Of a stretch of DNA of 64,000 bases, positions 34,016 through 45,504 are shown in pieces. Both the position numbers and the translations under genes were made by a program. The DNA is from Euleptes europaea (taxonomy: Eukaryota; Chordata; Lepidosauria; Squamata; Sphaerodactylidae): NCBI RefSeq assembly GCF_029931775.1, contig NC_079321.1, positions 75,465,524 through 75,529,523 on the forward strand, given 5' to 3'. The notes beneath the pieces were generated by a model, which was not told the DNA's origin, made no database searches, and was given only the letters and a program-made list of their open reading frames with translations. The number at the start of each line of letters is the position of its first letter. Position 1 is the first letter of the stretch.

Positions 34016-35163
34016 TTCTGCCCCCCCCAGGGCCCCCCTCCCCTCCTCGCTCGATGGGGCGGGTTTGTCCGGATACGAGGCATGGAACTGACATAGTAGG
34101 CGAGGGGCAGAAACATGACGATGTTTAACCCATTCATCATGGGCGGGGCTGAAATGCTTCCAACGGCCTAGGTACTCCAGCCCCCCCCCCATGGATACGG
34201 GAATCAAGGATCTTGGAAACCTCGCAGTGTTCCTCCCCCCCACCATTTTGGGAACCTCTGGGGGATCTTCTGGATGCCACTGAGGCGCTGGCCCATATTG
34301 CTTCAGTAAACTGACATGAAACACCGGATGGATTCTCTTCAACGTTTTAGGGAGTTGCAACTCCACCGTTACCTCGTTAATGATTCAAGAAATAGGAAAG
34401 GACCCAATGTACTTCTCACTCAGTTTTCTAGAGGGCCGGATTGACTGCAGATTTTTTGTGGAGAGATATACCAGATCCCCCACCCTGAAGGTCCAGCCGG
34501 GAGCCCGATGCTTGTCAGCTTGGGCTTTATATTGTCTTTTGGCCTGCTCCAAATTCTTGGTTAACCAAGGCCACGTAGCTTGTATGGTTTGAATCCAGTC
34601 GGATATCTCTGCACCCCCCTCTTCCCCCAAAACATCCACTTGATCAACAGGTCCAAATTCTTTGCCGTACACAATGCGGAAGGGGCTGAAACCAATGGAC
34701 TGATGAATGGAATTATTATATGCGTACTCAGCAAAAGGCAGTAGATCAACCCAATCATCTTGATGATAATTCACATAACAATGGAGATAACATTCTAACA
34801 CAGCATTAACTCTTTCCGTTTGCCCATCCGTTTAGGGATGGAACGCACTTGACAACCCTTGTTCCACCCCAACCAATTTGAGGAACGCCCTCCACAATTT
34901 GGCTACAAATACTGACCCGCGGTCGGAAATTATTTGAAAACATGTGCTACAAACAAATGAGCCAGTCTTGGAGCGGAGGGCATGCCAGTGCATGGGATTA
35001 AGTACACCTGTTTGGAAAAAAGGTCAGTAACCACCCACAGTACAGTTTTCCCCCCGACTCAAAGGAAGATCAGTCATGAAATCCATGGCGATGACTTCCC
35101 ATGGCCCCTGAGGCACTTCCAAAGGCTTCAATAGTCCGGGGGGGTTGCCGGTAGGATGTTTTG
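33830..35163 (-). mobile_element. Gypsy integrase core and chromodomain-like C-terminus
   Basis: The minus strand reads [20 protein letters not shown] (integrase core start), WVDLLPFAEYAYNNSIHQSI, then LQLPKTLKRIHPVFHVSLLK and EYLGRWKHFSPAHDEWV. The last is a chromodomain-type motif that in chromoviruses helps target insertion to chromatin. The region is broken. Confidence 0.85.
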
Positions 35164-35164
35164 C

Positions 35165-35955
35165 AGGATGAAGGAATCCAGAAAAAGAGAAGATACAAGG
35201 CACTACAGGACATGGTTGCCACTTCTGTGCACGAGTATGAGCAGGTGGAAGATAAACTTACTCACTTAAGGAGATTGGCTAATTTGCAGTAAAGATTTAT
35301 ATTTGAATTATTATTTACTCATTTATTATTGAATGTTGGTCCCTCATTTAATCCAGGGGGTCCCCATTCATTCCGGGTTTGTTTTCAACAGCTGGCAGAG
35401 TTAAAAACAGTGAAATAGCTTCATTTTCATGTCAAATGAAAGAACTGGCAGGGATATTAAAACAGTGAAATGGCTAATTTCATGTCAAATAATCACTGTA
35501 AAGGAATAAAGTATATAGTTAAATAACAAATTAAGAGACTTTTACAGAAGTGTGAATAAAATTAATGTGAAATGTAAGAATAAAAAATGAATAATTATCA
35601 GGTATTATCATACCAGTACAAATAGTGGTTTTCAAGATTTGGAAATAATAAAATACGGTTCTTTCTGATCTAGTTATTTTTTATTAAGTAATTGTTAATG
35701 TTAATAGTTGTGAAATTTATGTTATGGGTTGTAAAAATTGTGTTATTGCTGTAATTGTGTTATTGCTGTAAAAAAACAAAAACAAAATAAATAATATTAA
35801 GTATTCAAATGTGAGTATTTTTCTGTGTGGGCTTTTCCCCATGTGGGCTTTTTTTCGTGTGGGCTTATTTCCGTTTGGGTTTTTTTCTTGTGTGCATTTA
35901 TGACCGTGGGTTTTTTTCTGTGGGCAATTTTCTTGTGGGCTTTTTTCATAGAACC
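35165..35955. mobile_element. AT-rich segment of unknown family inside the Gypsy element
   Basis: About 790 bp unlike the surrounding pol sequence. It starts with a 41-codon open stretch on the plus strand ([20 protein letters not shown], then [21 protein letters not shown], stop). AT-rich DNA with TGTTATTGCTGTAA repeats follows, and it ends with six or more short direct repeats of the form GTGGGCTTTTTTC (35826-35948). Clustered subterminal repeats of this type are common in DNA transposons. I do not recognise the protein, and a target duplication was not found. Confidence 0.5.
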
Positions 35956-37260
35956 GAGGGCCCCTCCCATGGCAACTTCAGAAGCATCTACCTGGACAAT
36001 GAATGGGCGGCCACAATCCGGATGCTTTAGCACCGGTTCGGTTGTGAACAAACATTTCAGTCTCAAAGACCACCTGACATTCCGGGGTCCAGTCTATTTT
36101 TGCTGAAGGCTGGGTAGCAGCAACCCCCTTCCCCTTGGTTTTTAGGAGATCAGTAATCAGAAGCACCACCTGTGCGAAATTGCTGAGGAAAATCTGGTAA
36201 AAATTAGCGAAACCGAGAAATCTTTGCACCTCTTTGTGAGTGGTTGGCGGCTCCCAGTTACCACCGCCTGTACCTTGTCAGGGTCCATGGTTAACCCTTG
36301 ATGTGAAATCCTGTAGCCCAGAAACGTTAGTTCTTCTTTATGGAATTCACATTTGGAAACCTTAGCATAGAGGTGGTTTTCTCTGAGACATTGCAAAACC
36401 TCTTTGACCAAAGTAACGTGCTCATCTAAAGTTTGGGAGTAGATGAGAATGTCATCTAACTAAACCACTACTCCTTTAATTAACAAATCATGAAGGACTT
36501 CATTAATCATTTGCATGAAGACCCCCGGAGCTCCTTTCAACCCAAAGGGCATCACAAGGTATTCAAACATCCCAAAGCAACATGAAAAGGCAGTTAAGTG
36601 TTCATCCCCCTCCCGAATACGAATGCGATAATACGCTTCCACCAGGTCCAATTTAGTGAAAGTGCGCCCTTCTTTTAGTTGGCTTAAGAGGTCCGGGATA
36701 AGAGGGATGGGGTAGGCATTGGTTTGGGTAACAGCATTCAGTTTGCGAAAGTCTATACAAAGTCACAAGTCACCTGTCTTCTTACGCACAAAAAAGGCAG
36801 GAGCGCAGTGGGGAGCTGTGGAAGGGCGGATAAAGCCTTGTGCCAGATTTTCATCAATAATGTCTTTCAGTACTGTCTTTTCCTTGGGACTCATAGGATA
36901 AATTTTACTCTTAGTTAGTTTCTCCCACCACCACCTCAATAGCACACTCCATCTCGCGGTGGGGGGATAGAACGTCACACTCTTTAACATCAAAAACGTC
37001 AGCAAAGTCCAGATACTCGGGGGGTAATTGGGAAATGTTGGACGCACCCCCGACCTCTGCCGTCGAGGCAGGAACCTTGACTGCCACCTCCCTTCGGTGA
37101 CATTTGCATTGCGGCTGAGCAAACTCAATTGTTTTTGCTACCCAGTCAATAGTGGGGCCGTGCCCACATAGCCAGTTTGCCCCCAAGACTACTGCATAAC
37201 GAATGCCTGGCGCAATGGTAAAGTGTATTTGCTCCCAGTGATCTCCCACTCCCATGGCGA
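35956..37260 (-). mobile_element. Gypsy protease/reverse transcriptase region
   Basis: The minus strand shows ALKAFIVQ-type strings leading to [18 protein letters not shown] (RNase H start), VSKCEFHKEELTFLGYRISH, FEYLVMPFGLKGAPGVFMQM and [18 protein letters not shown], all standard Ty3/Gypsy polymerase motifs. It is broken. Confidence 0.85.
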
Positions 37261-37424
37261 CTCTGCTTGTCCGTCGGTCGACCGCCCCCCCCCCCAGCCA
37301 CTACCGTCCATCTACGCGAATTGAATGGGTTGGGGTAGGGTGACGGCTTTCACTTTCAAAGCCTTGAAGGTGTCCTCATTAATTAAAGTGCGGGCGTGCC
37401 CAAAGTCAACTAAGGCTTTAATAG

Positions 37425-39480
37425 TTATTTAGGGGCCCCCTTGTGATGCTGCAAAATGACGTTCAGATACATTGTGTTCTCCACATCTCTTACCATTAAT
37501 GGAGGTTTTGTTTGTATGGGCACAAGGGTTTGTGGTGGTCGCTCAGTTGACTGGTCGCCCGTTGGGACCAGGTTCAGGGCTGAAACCTCTTGGGTTTCCT
37601 CTTCGTCCGAGGAATCCTTGTCTGGGACGGCGGCATTTATAATCCGAGACCCGGAGGGGTCAAATGATGAGATGGTGAGATCCATGGCAGGAGACGTCAC
37701 AGGAACCTTGCGTCTGCTGACGGTTTTCCGACGGTTGCTTCCTCCCTTGCGTTCCGGACTCTCCTGGCGGGGACTCGAGTTTGACCATTCAGATCGCACC
37801 GGGCAGTCCGTGGCGAAATGGCCCACAACTCCACAGATGAGGCAGGTGTCGCTCTGGATCCGTTGGACTCGCTCAGTCACGGGAGCCGTCCTCCACGGCG
37901 GCTGTGCGGGCATCTTTGAGGTTGCCCGCTCCTGCCGTGGCTCCACTCCCTTAGCTCTCTGTCTGGACAGGGAGAGATTTTGCCGCTGGCATTCCACTTC
38001 TTCCGCGAGCAGAATCCAGTCTTCAAGCGTAGGTGGATCCCTCTGCATATAAGCCTAGTACAGCACTTCAGGATGCAATCCTTCTCGGAAGTACTGTATC
38101 CAGGAGGCTTCGCTCCAGTCCACAATTCTACTAGCAAGCAGTTGGAACTCGCTGGCGTACTTCCGCTAGGGTAGCGGAGTGGAGCAGCCGCCTCCCCCCG
38201 GAGCTCCGGGAAGGGGAACCAAGAACGTCGTAAATAAGGGAGCTATCGTGCCCCCCTCCCCCCGATTCCTAAACAGTGAAATGGGTAACAGGAAATCTCC
38301 TGCAGCCTCATTGTGCGGTAACTCCTGGAATCTCTGAGATTTACGAGTTGGAGACCCAGTAGCAGTTCCGCCCGCAAAGGAGTACTACATCCCCGAAGAC
38401 GCTTCTTTGGAATTTTAATTGGCTTCACTCCCCCCTACCTATCTATATCTGGCAACTATATAAGTAACTATACCTGCTCTTCTGACATCTGAGTAAGTTT
38501 GAAAGACTTCTTTTGTTTTACCTGGATCTGGAAGTCCCAGGAAATTCTTATGCTTATCTGTTGAATCTGTCTCTCCCCACTCAACCTTTAAATGACTTTT
38601 TAAAACCAAGAAAGCATCAATAACTTGCCAGTGGGGAAACATAACAGCTAAGATTTGTGAAAGACGCTTTAATTGCCAATCAGGAACTATTACTTATTAA
38701 GGGGAGGGAGGGGTGGAGATCCCCCCCAACTCAAGGACAGTCTTTTTAATTAAATAAAAACTTCCTGCCACGTTCTTCCTGGCAACAGCTAGCATCGCGA
38801 GAAAGTCAGAGAACTTGTACTCGGAAGCCTGATATCAGTGTGTAACCAGTAAATGATTCCTAAACCTCTGACTACAAAGAAGGAAGGTTTATGACTTTGA
38901 TTCCTGTAGTATCTCCCTGTTACTCATCTTGAATCTGCCTGGATCTCACTAACTGAACTTTAACAGGAAGGTTTGGAGGTGCGATCATGGCATTCATGGC
39001 AAATATGACTCAACAGATGGAACAATTCATGGATTTCATGAACACTTTCTTTCAAGGTCTTATTCAGAAACTGGACATTATTTTAGAAGAAACCTCCAGG
39101 AGAGATTCGTTACCCCTGGCTGCATTCTCACTCACGCGGCGGTACCGATCCAACAGTCTGTCCCTACTGTCCCTCAATCTCTCTGCACTGCGCTGCCGGC
39201 AGGACTCCTTCCACTGTGGAGTTCGGGGACTCCTGTCTAGGCTTCGGTGTCGCCTTGGATCCACCTCCACATCCGCGGCCCAACGCAAGGACTCTCCCTC
39301 CAGGATGGATCGCTGGAAGTCCCTTCCCGCAGCCTCCTCTCGGGCGCGCTGGGTCTGTATCCTCACCTCCTTTCGGAGGAGTTGGCAAAGCACTTCTCTG
39401 GCTGTCCCGGGTCTCCCTTCCTGGGACGACCCGTCTTCCCTCCCTCCAGGGGAAAAGGTGAACTCAGCCGCTACAGCCAT
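37425..39480 (-). mobile_element. Gypsy gag region
   Basis: The region includes the zinc knuckle CLICGVVGHFATDCPV (about 37815-37862) and, further upstream on the element's sense strand, a charged coiled-coil-like segment (LRDSRDRLLDRYRRVSENAA). The part near 38430-39060 looks less like gag and may contain other sequence. It is broken. Confidence 0.65.
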
Positions 39481-39563
39481 GCAGAACTTAGGGAAGAGGC
39501 TTCAACCTCATTTCCCCGAAAATCCAAAACAAAGAAAAGAAACAAAACGAGAATAAAGGAGGG

Positions 39564-39574
39564 ATTAGAGTCCT
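39564..39574 (-). other. Primer-binding site of the Gypsy element, self-priming type
   Basis: Two bases inside the 5' LTR lies AGGACTCTAAT on the element's sense strand. An exact 11-nt complement, ATTAGAGTCCT, occurs inside the LTR at 39697-39707 on the same strand. This is the Tf1/sushi arrangement in which the first 11 nt of the transcript fold back to prime reverse transcription. Confidence 0.65.
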
Positions 39575-39576
39575 AA

Positions 39577-39889
39577 TGTAAGGTCTGAGTTCACCTGTTG
39601 AATCCCAATCACCAAACGTCCAGACAGGGTATTCTAAGAAGCTGGTTTATTTGGGAAGCATAAGGTGAGTAGCAGGAACTTACAGGGAAAGGTACGAGGA
39701 CTCTAATGGGGGGGGGGGAAATGAGCAGGATGGAACATATACAGAAAACCAAAGGCACAGTTGGATACCAAGCCAAGACTGGTTCCCACGATAGATTACA
39801 GTTATCACACTAACGGAGAGCAAGCAGTCATAACCTTCTAAATAACACAACCTTGGAGGGCAGCTGCGCTCCCGGGCTTGGAGCTCACA
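39577..39889 (-). repeat. 5' LTR of the Ty3/Gypsy element
   Basis: A 313-bp terminal repeat beginning TG and ending CA on the plus strand, with CCTGT duplicated just outside. It ends 20-odd bp from the ECHDC1 donor at 39915-39916. Confidence 0.9.
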
Positions 39890-39916
39890 CCTGTTCAGCA
39901 GTGCCTGTAGCCTTAC

Positions 39917-39997
39917 CTGAAGTCACATGCAGTGGTCAGTTCTGCTCCTCCTCCTAGAGCTTTTCCTTGAACTAAAGCAACCGTTATTAGAGGCAAC
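39917..39997 (-). CDS. ECHDC1: ECHDC1 coding exon 4 (residues 139-166)
   Basis: This exon is only 81 bp. On the minus strand, after acceptor ATGCAG, it reads (G)LPLITVALVQGKALGGGAELTTACDF(R) and is followed by donor AG|GTAAGG. It carries the GGGAE oxyanion/catalytic loop of the crotonase fold; human has LPLISVALVQGWALGGGAEFTTACDFR. The Trp after VQG in human is Lys here, which is common in the wider crotonase family. Phases (1 in, 2 out) match the neighbouring exons exactly. An LTR retrotransposon begins about 22 bp past its donor. Confidence 0.95.
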
Positions 39998-41877
39998 CTG
40001 CATATAGGGAAAAACAATGCAAAATTATAGCTCCAAGTAAGATTATAATCAGAAGTTATACGGTTCAAATCAGAGCTAACAATTGTCTAGGATTTGAAAT
40101 ATTCCTCAGACTTAAGCACGGCTGGAACTTACTGATTTGTTTAGTTTCCAGTTACCTTTCTGACTGTAAAGAAACAGATGAATAAGCTACCGACTTACTT
40201 ATACACAATCTGGCCCCTTACCATATTTTGCTGCATCTCTCTCTCTCTCTCTTTCTTTGCATATTTCGTTCAGAAAACAAGGCTCAGAAAACAATTGTCA
40301 CAGAAAGAACATAAAGAACCTACCAAGTGTTGTGATAATGTATATATGCAGGTGATTTATCAGTGGTGAGTGACTCATTACTTTCATTTTTCATACTCAG
40401 TTAATTGATTGTTAATTATAGGTTCATAATGTCTTCCCACAAGGAGGTCAGGGAAATGCACATTCCATTTTATCCTCACAAGTTCTCTGGTGTGCTTCTC
40501 AGACAGTGACTAGTCCAGGGTCATTCAGTGAACTTCAGGGCTGAGTGGGAGTTTAAAACCAAGTTCCACTGCCCAAGTCAGACATTCTATTCACCAGATC
40601 ACGTTGGCTTAGTTGGTAATGAAGAGTGCCAGCCCTAATTTTGTACAGGCTTTATTTCCATGGGCATGGTGGAGAACATGGCTTAAGAACTCAGCTACCT
40701 TTTTTTTCTCCCTTGGAAATTCAGACAGCACTGCCTTCATCTTCATGTTCTGCCTCATTCTTTTCATACAACCTTCAACAGCTATTACTGTTTCTGTGTC
40801 TCTGACAGACTCACTCTGTGTAAGCGTAATGCAAGCAGTATGTCTACAGTGAGAAGGTTTCCAAATAACGGGAAACATGATTATCTGTCAGATAAATAAG
40901 GCCACCTTTTTCAACCCCAAGAGCTTAGGCCAGACATTTAAAAATTGATTATATACGTTGATTATATAGGTATATCTAAAGAAAAAACGTATATGGGGAG
41001 GCATCATTTTGTACTTTTGCCCCCTTCAACAAATGTAGATCAGGCTTTGTGCAAATGTCAGAAATAACCCATCTCTCTCTCTTTCACACACACAGACGGG
41101 TGCAAAAGAGATATGAATTTCTGATCATTAAGAAGATACTAATACATACTGAAAAGAGGATAAATCTACTGTGTGGAGAAAAAACAACAGATGGTAGATT
41201 CGCCTCCTCTGCATATGTTCCATCTATGTACCGATGTAGGTTGTTCAGACATTGCTTGCCAACCTTCTAAAAGTGACCGGCCTCCATTATGACAGGGGGC
41301 GATAGACGTTAACAGAGGCCACATTTCAACTATTTCTATAGTTGAAGAAAATATCCCAGATTTTGCTAAGCTTTCTTCTGGGAAAATCTAACTAAATGCC
41401 AGATCTGTTTATATAAACCAAGTGTTCAGTTTCCAAAACTATCTAGCCTTAAAGAAAAATTTTTTGGGATCCTACAAATGTAGATGCAGAAGGAGCCAAC
41501 TTGAGGACTTTTCTCACTTTCCTGCAACACCATTCCCACTGCCCTGAAACCAATTTGCAAAGGATTAGCAGGGAAACTGGGGAGGGGGAGATGCAGTTAG
41601 AGGGGGAAATTGGGCAAAGTCATCCCTCACTTTTGCATACACTCAAGAGTTGTCATGTTATTAAATTCCTCCACATTAGCATAGCCCCCATGCTGTGTGG
41701 CACCAACCCTCAAGAGAGGTTTCTGGGAAGACAGAGAATGCCAATCCTCTTACTTATGCTCCCTTTACATGCACGTTTGTAGGACTGAGCCCCATAAGCC
41801 ATTCCAAGGTAGATGCCACTTTTGAAAATTCTGCAGATTTCAGTTCCTGATTTGGTATATTTAAAAAAACTATCTAC
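39998..41877 (-). other. ECHDC1: ECHDC1 intron between coding exons 3 and 4
   Basis: This 1.9 kb intron contains an antisense SINE piece (40445-40612) and a CT repeat at 40236-40253. No other gene or named element is seen. Confidence 0.85.
40445..40612 (-). mobile_element. SINE fragment, antisense
   Basis: The sequence TTATCCTCACAAGTTCTCTG, then AGTCCAGGGTCATTCAGTGA, then GAGTTTAAAACCAAGTTCC resembles the antisense tRNA-SINE piece at 27835. It is diverged. Confidence 0.5.
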
Positions 41878-41930
41878 CTCATAAGTCTGGTTAAGGTGTT
41901 TTGCATGAACATACACATATTCATTCCATC
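41878..41930 (-). CDS. ECHDC1: ECHDC1 coding exon 3 (residues 122-139)
   Basis: A 53-bp micro-exon reads DGMNMCMFMQNTLTRLM(R) on the minus strand, between acceptor TACTTTTTAG and donor AG|GTAGATAG. Human has DGMAVCMFMQNTLTRFMR at the same place. It begins in phase 0, which decides the donor of the preceding exon, and ends in phase 2 to join the exon at 39917-39997. Confidence 0.95.
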
Positions 41931-43239
41931 CTAAAAAGTAAAAGAAAAAAAATGTTAAGTCATCTGGAAGTATACTAGCCCAAAGGGAATAATGTCCCTG
42001 GAATATTTACTGTTCACCTCCTTTCAATTGGAATGGAACTTGCATAGGATGTTTTCCCCATGAAAAGTTGCCCAGATTACATGCCAAGGAAAATTCTGTC
42101 CTGCTTTTGCATTAAATAAGAAATTGAAAGCAGCAAATTAAGTGTGTGATCTACATTGGTAGATGAAGAAAATTAATTCCAAGTCTGACAAGGTTGTCAA
42201 GCACATAGAAATGTATCCTTTGTCCTCTTCCTATATGTGTTTAACAAGTTAGTTTATATAGACAGTGTGCCCCCCCATAATTCTTCCTTTAAAAAAAAAC
42301 TAGCATTAGGCAGTATCTTGAATCAGTAAGAGAACTTCCATATTTGCCTCCCAAATAAAAACCCAGTTCAAATATTAAAACAATATTAATATGAAATATT
42401 ATTAATAACATCATTGAAATACTTTTTTCATATATTGTACACAGATATTCAAATGACACTGATACTGGCGAAGCAGGACACACAGACAGGGAACAGCTGC
42501 TGGGCAAGCATGAGTTCAATTCCCATGAATATAAGGTGGCTTAGGCCGGCTTCATGGTCATGTGGGTTGAGCTAGTGGCTACTCAGGCCAAGTTTGGGTT
42601 TCCTCCAACTCCCAGCCAGGCTGCCTAGCAAGGAGGATGGACAGAAACCCATAGCCCAAATCGGCATGGCAGGAAGATGGGCAAGCAGAGCCTTTCTCCA
42701 GAAGGAAACTACTGGGAATGAAATGCTACTGGCAGGTTCAACCCCCTGAGAAGGGGCTTCAGCAGAAAGGGAAATGAGACTGGCTGAGAGAACAGAAGCC
42801 CAACTGACTTGACACCCCCACTACCACAACAGCCCAAGGATCAAAAGGGCTAAAGAAAGAGGAGGAGGAGGAGGATGTATACCCCTGCCTGTAATACCCC
42901 TCTCTAGGGGAGGATGGGTAACAAGCTCCCACAGACACTACCCCAGAAGTCCAGAAGATACAGGCTAGTGTTCAGGACTTTGCTTCCTGAAAAATGTCTT
43001 TGCACTTTCTTTTTATAGAGGAGTGACAATATTTCAGTCTCTCAGAGAAACTTTCATCTCAGTGTCAAGAGAGCCCAAATGTAGTATAACTGACCAGTAT
43101 GGTAATTTTTTCCCCTTCAACAGAAGGAAACAGCAAACAAGAAACAAAATAGCAAAAGACTTCTTGGTATTGCTCAGAATGGATTATCAACCATGGATTA
43201 TCAGAAATACCCCCCCCCACACACACAGGATAGTTATTC

Positions 43240-43365
43240 TCCTACTGAGGCTACGGCGTCTTGGATTTGTGGGTTATTTCCCTCCATCATCCGGGTAGGC
43301 AGGACTAAGATCTTTCAGACTTCCTGTCTTCCCTTGGCGGGAAATAGCCTGCAAAATCCCAGTTC
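43240..43365 (+). repeat. Left inverted terminal repeat of the DIRS element
   Basis: The segment with TCTTGGATTTGTGGGTTATT, then CCATCATCCGGGTAGGCAGG, then CTTGGCGGGAAATAGCCTGC is the near-exact reverse complement of 48700-48835. Confidence 0.92.
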
Positions 43366-43581
43366 CGTCCTGCCTCAGAAGGGTTTGCAGGTGTAAGCAC
43401 ATCTCCGGTGCTTACTAGATTTGTGGATTGATATTTTGGCTTCAGGTTTTCAGCTCCTTTGTCTTTGTCTTTGTGTTTTTTCTGTTAGGTGTTTGTCTCC
43501 CCTTGTTTGGTCTCCCTAAGTGTTTAGCGGCTTCTTTTTTGCGGGCTTTGATCCCCGGAGGGTCTCCTCCGGAGAATCAAA

Positions 43582-45504
43582 ATGGCGGACGCCATTGTGG
43601 AGAGAGAGGACGACCTCCTCTCAGTGGACGACTACCAATTAGGATTGGTCCAGTCGATCCACAAAGAGCCCGATTCTCCCAATGCTCGCAATTGCGATGC
43701 CTTAGGGAGCGAGCAGCAGGGGAGCTCCAGCCAAGCCGCGATTGAAGCCCCGCAGGGAAAAAAGGCGCGTAAGTCCTCAACGCTCAAAAAAGTCGCGCCG
43801 ACCTTGCAGGGCGGTAAAAAGAGGAAGCGCGGGCATAGAGCCATCGCTACTCCGAGAGCCGGGAAAAAAGCCCCCACCTCCTCGGAATCGCCGGATAGCG
43901 CGGAAAACTTCGCCCCCAGACCAACCTCGACGGCGGCTGGCGCCAGCGTCGTTCCAGGAGCCGGTAATATTCCTGCCTTGCTGGGCGGCCATTTTATCTT
44001 CGCGGCGGGTGGCTGTTTTCCCTCCTCCTTCCCAAGCGGCGGCCATTTTAGTAGCATGCCCTCTTCAGCTAGCCTTTTTCCTCCTACATTTTACCCACCA
44101 GGTTTTCAAACAGCTCAAACGGGGGGTCCCTTTCCTCCTCCTCCCCCTCCCCCTCCTAGCAGCCGCATGTTGTCTAGAGAGGAAGCCGATGAGTTAATTA
44201 ATACTGCCCTACAGAGGCAGTGGCAGGCCTTTCAGTCCCACCAATTGAGAGCTCAGTCCCTCGCTGTGCAGGGACAGGGCGAATCACCTTCCTCATATTC
44301 CAGTACATCTCTGTCTTCTCAAGACAGAGCCACTGCAATCCAGTCTGGGAGGCCCTCGACCAGTTCCCAGTGGCCCACTAAGGCTGCTTTAAAAGCTCAT
44401 AGCGTGGAACAGATACAAGACCCTGAATCCATTTCTCATGCCTCTTCCCTTGATTCCGAGGGAGAAAAGGAAGAAGGCGAATTTGATTCCGAAGAAGATG
44501 AGTCTCTGGGTGAGGAACCGCAGGTCCGTCTTTTTAAAGGAGAGGATTATCAATCCCTCTTGGCTAAAGCTATCTTAGCTCTGGACCTCCATGAGGACTC
44601 GGCAGAATCAGAGGTAGCCAAGTCTAATTTAAAGCAGGGAGTCGCGGAGTGCTTTCCTCGCAAGAGAACTCACCACAACCTGGTTCCCTTTCCTGAATTT
44701 TTTCTCAGAGCTGTTCAGGAGGAATGGAGCAATCCTGCATCTAATAGGCAGACTCCTCCTTCTATTAAGAAACTTTACACTCTTGCCCCTCATGCAATGA
44801 ACCTACTAAAGTTGCCCTTAGTGGACGCTCCTGTAGTAGACTTGCAAGCCCCGGGCCTTGTTCCCGAGGACGGATTAGGATCTCTTAGAGATCAACTAGA
44901 TAGAAAGGCTGAGGGTCTTACAAGGAAGGCACACGAGAATGCGGCCCTGGCCATTCAGGCTAGCGCCACAACCTCTATTTTTGCAAGGGCTTCCTTCCTG
45001 TGGGTCAAGAAGTTGATCCAATTAGTGCCCCCGGAACAACAAAGAATCTTGGGTGGCCTGGAGAGAGTCCAGGCGGCTATTACCTTGATGGCTGATGCCT
45101 CACTGGACACTATGACATTCACAGCCCGATCTATGGCCTCAGTGACGTCAATTCGGAGGGCTCTGTGGCTTAGGGTATGGCCTGCTGATTTCAAGGCTAA
45201 AACTAATTTGATGGCCTACCCCATCCAAGAGGGCCAGCTGTTTGGGGACAAGCTAGAAAAAATCCTAGTTGAAACTAAGGACAAAAAACACGTTCTGCCA
45301 AAACAGCTTAAAAAGGAATCGAGAAGCCCTCCTTTCCAGCCCTTTTGTGCCTCAAGGTCCCAAGTTAAATACCGGCCTGACTTCAGGAGAGGTTCCTGGA
45401 ACTCTTCCAGACCTTTTCGAAAGGGAGGAAAGTTCTCCAGACCTCAGAGCCAACATTCACGCTCAGAGAGAGGGGATAAGTTTCCAAAACCTAACCCCCA
45501 GTGA
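43582..45504 (+). mobile_element. DIRS first frame (gag-like, 640 codons)
   Basis: An open frame of 640 codons has an N-terminal Lys-rich and Pro-rich part with a poly-Pro run (FPPPPPPPPPSSRM), then a more structured part (LLAKAILALDLHEDSAESEV, PHAMNLLKLPLVDAPVVDLQ). No known enzymatic motif is visible. Position and length fit the structural product of DIRS elements. Confidence 0.8.

Larger units (their letters stand above)
33704..39889 (-). mobile_element. Ty3/Gypsy (chromovirus, sushi-like) LTR retrotransposon, broken
   Basis: The LTRs at 33704-34015 and 39577-39889 begin TGTAAGG and end CTCACA. They differ at only a handful of positions plus small indels, so the insertion is fairly young. 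The element is flanked by a 5-bp duplication CCTGT (33699-33703 and 39890-39894). The minus strand carries, in order, a gag region with a CX2CX4HX4C knuckle (CLICGVVGHFATDC), protease/reverse transcriptase, integrase and a chromodomain-like end. An unrelated AT-rich segment of about 0.8 kb interrupts pol. It is a dead fossil with several breaks. Confidence 0.9.
24383..39916 (-). other. ECHDC1: ECHDC1 intron between coding exons 4 and 5
   Basis: This 15.5 kb intron is loaded with repeats: CR1, a LINE with nested insert, SINEs, a Penelope-like end, part of an old DIRS-like element and a Ty3/Gypsy element. The stretches 26300-27835, 29865-30374, 30694-31560, 31690-32040 and 33470-33698 show no gene or element I can name. 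A poly-G tract is at 27080-27092. Confidence 0.8.

Noticed and set aside
43632-44057. Minus-strand open frames over the DIRS first frame
   Set aside because: These are shadows of the plus-strand coding sequence; no homology.
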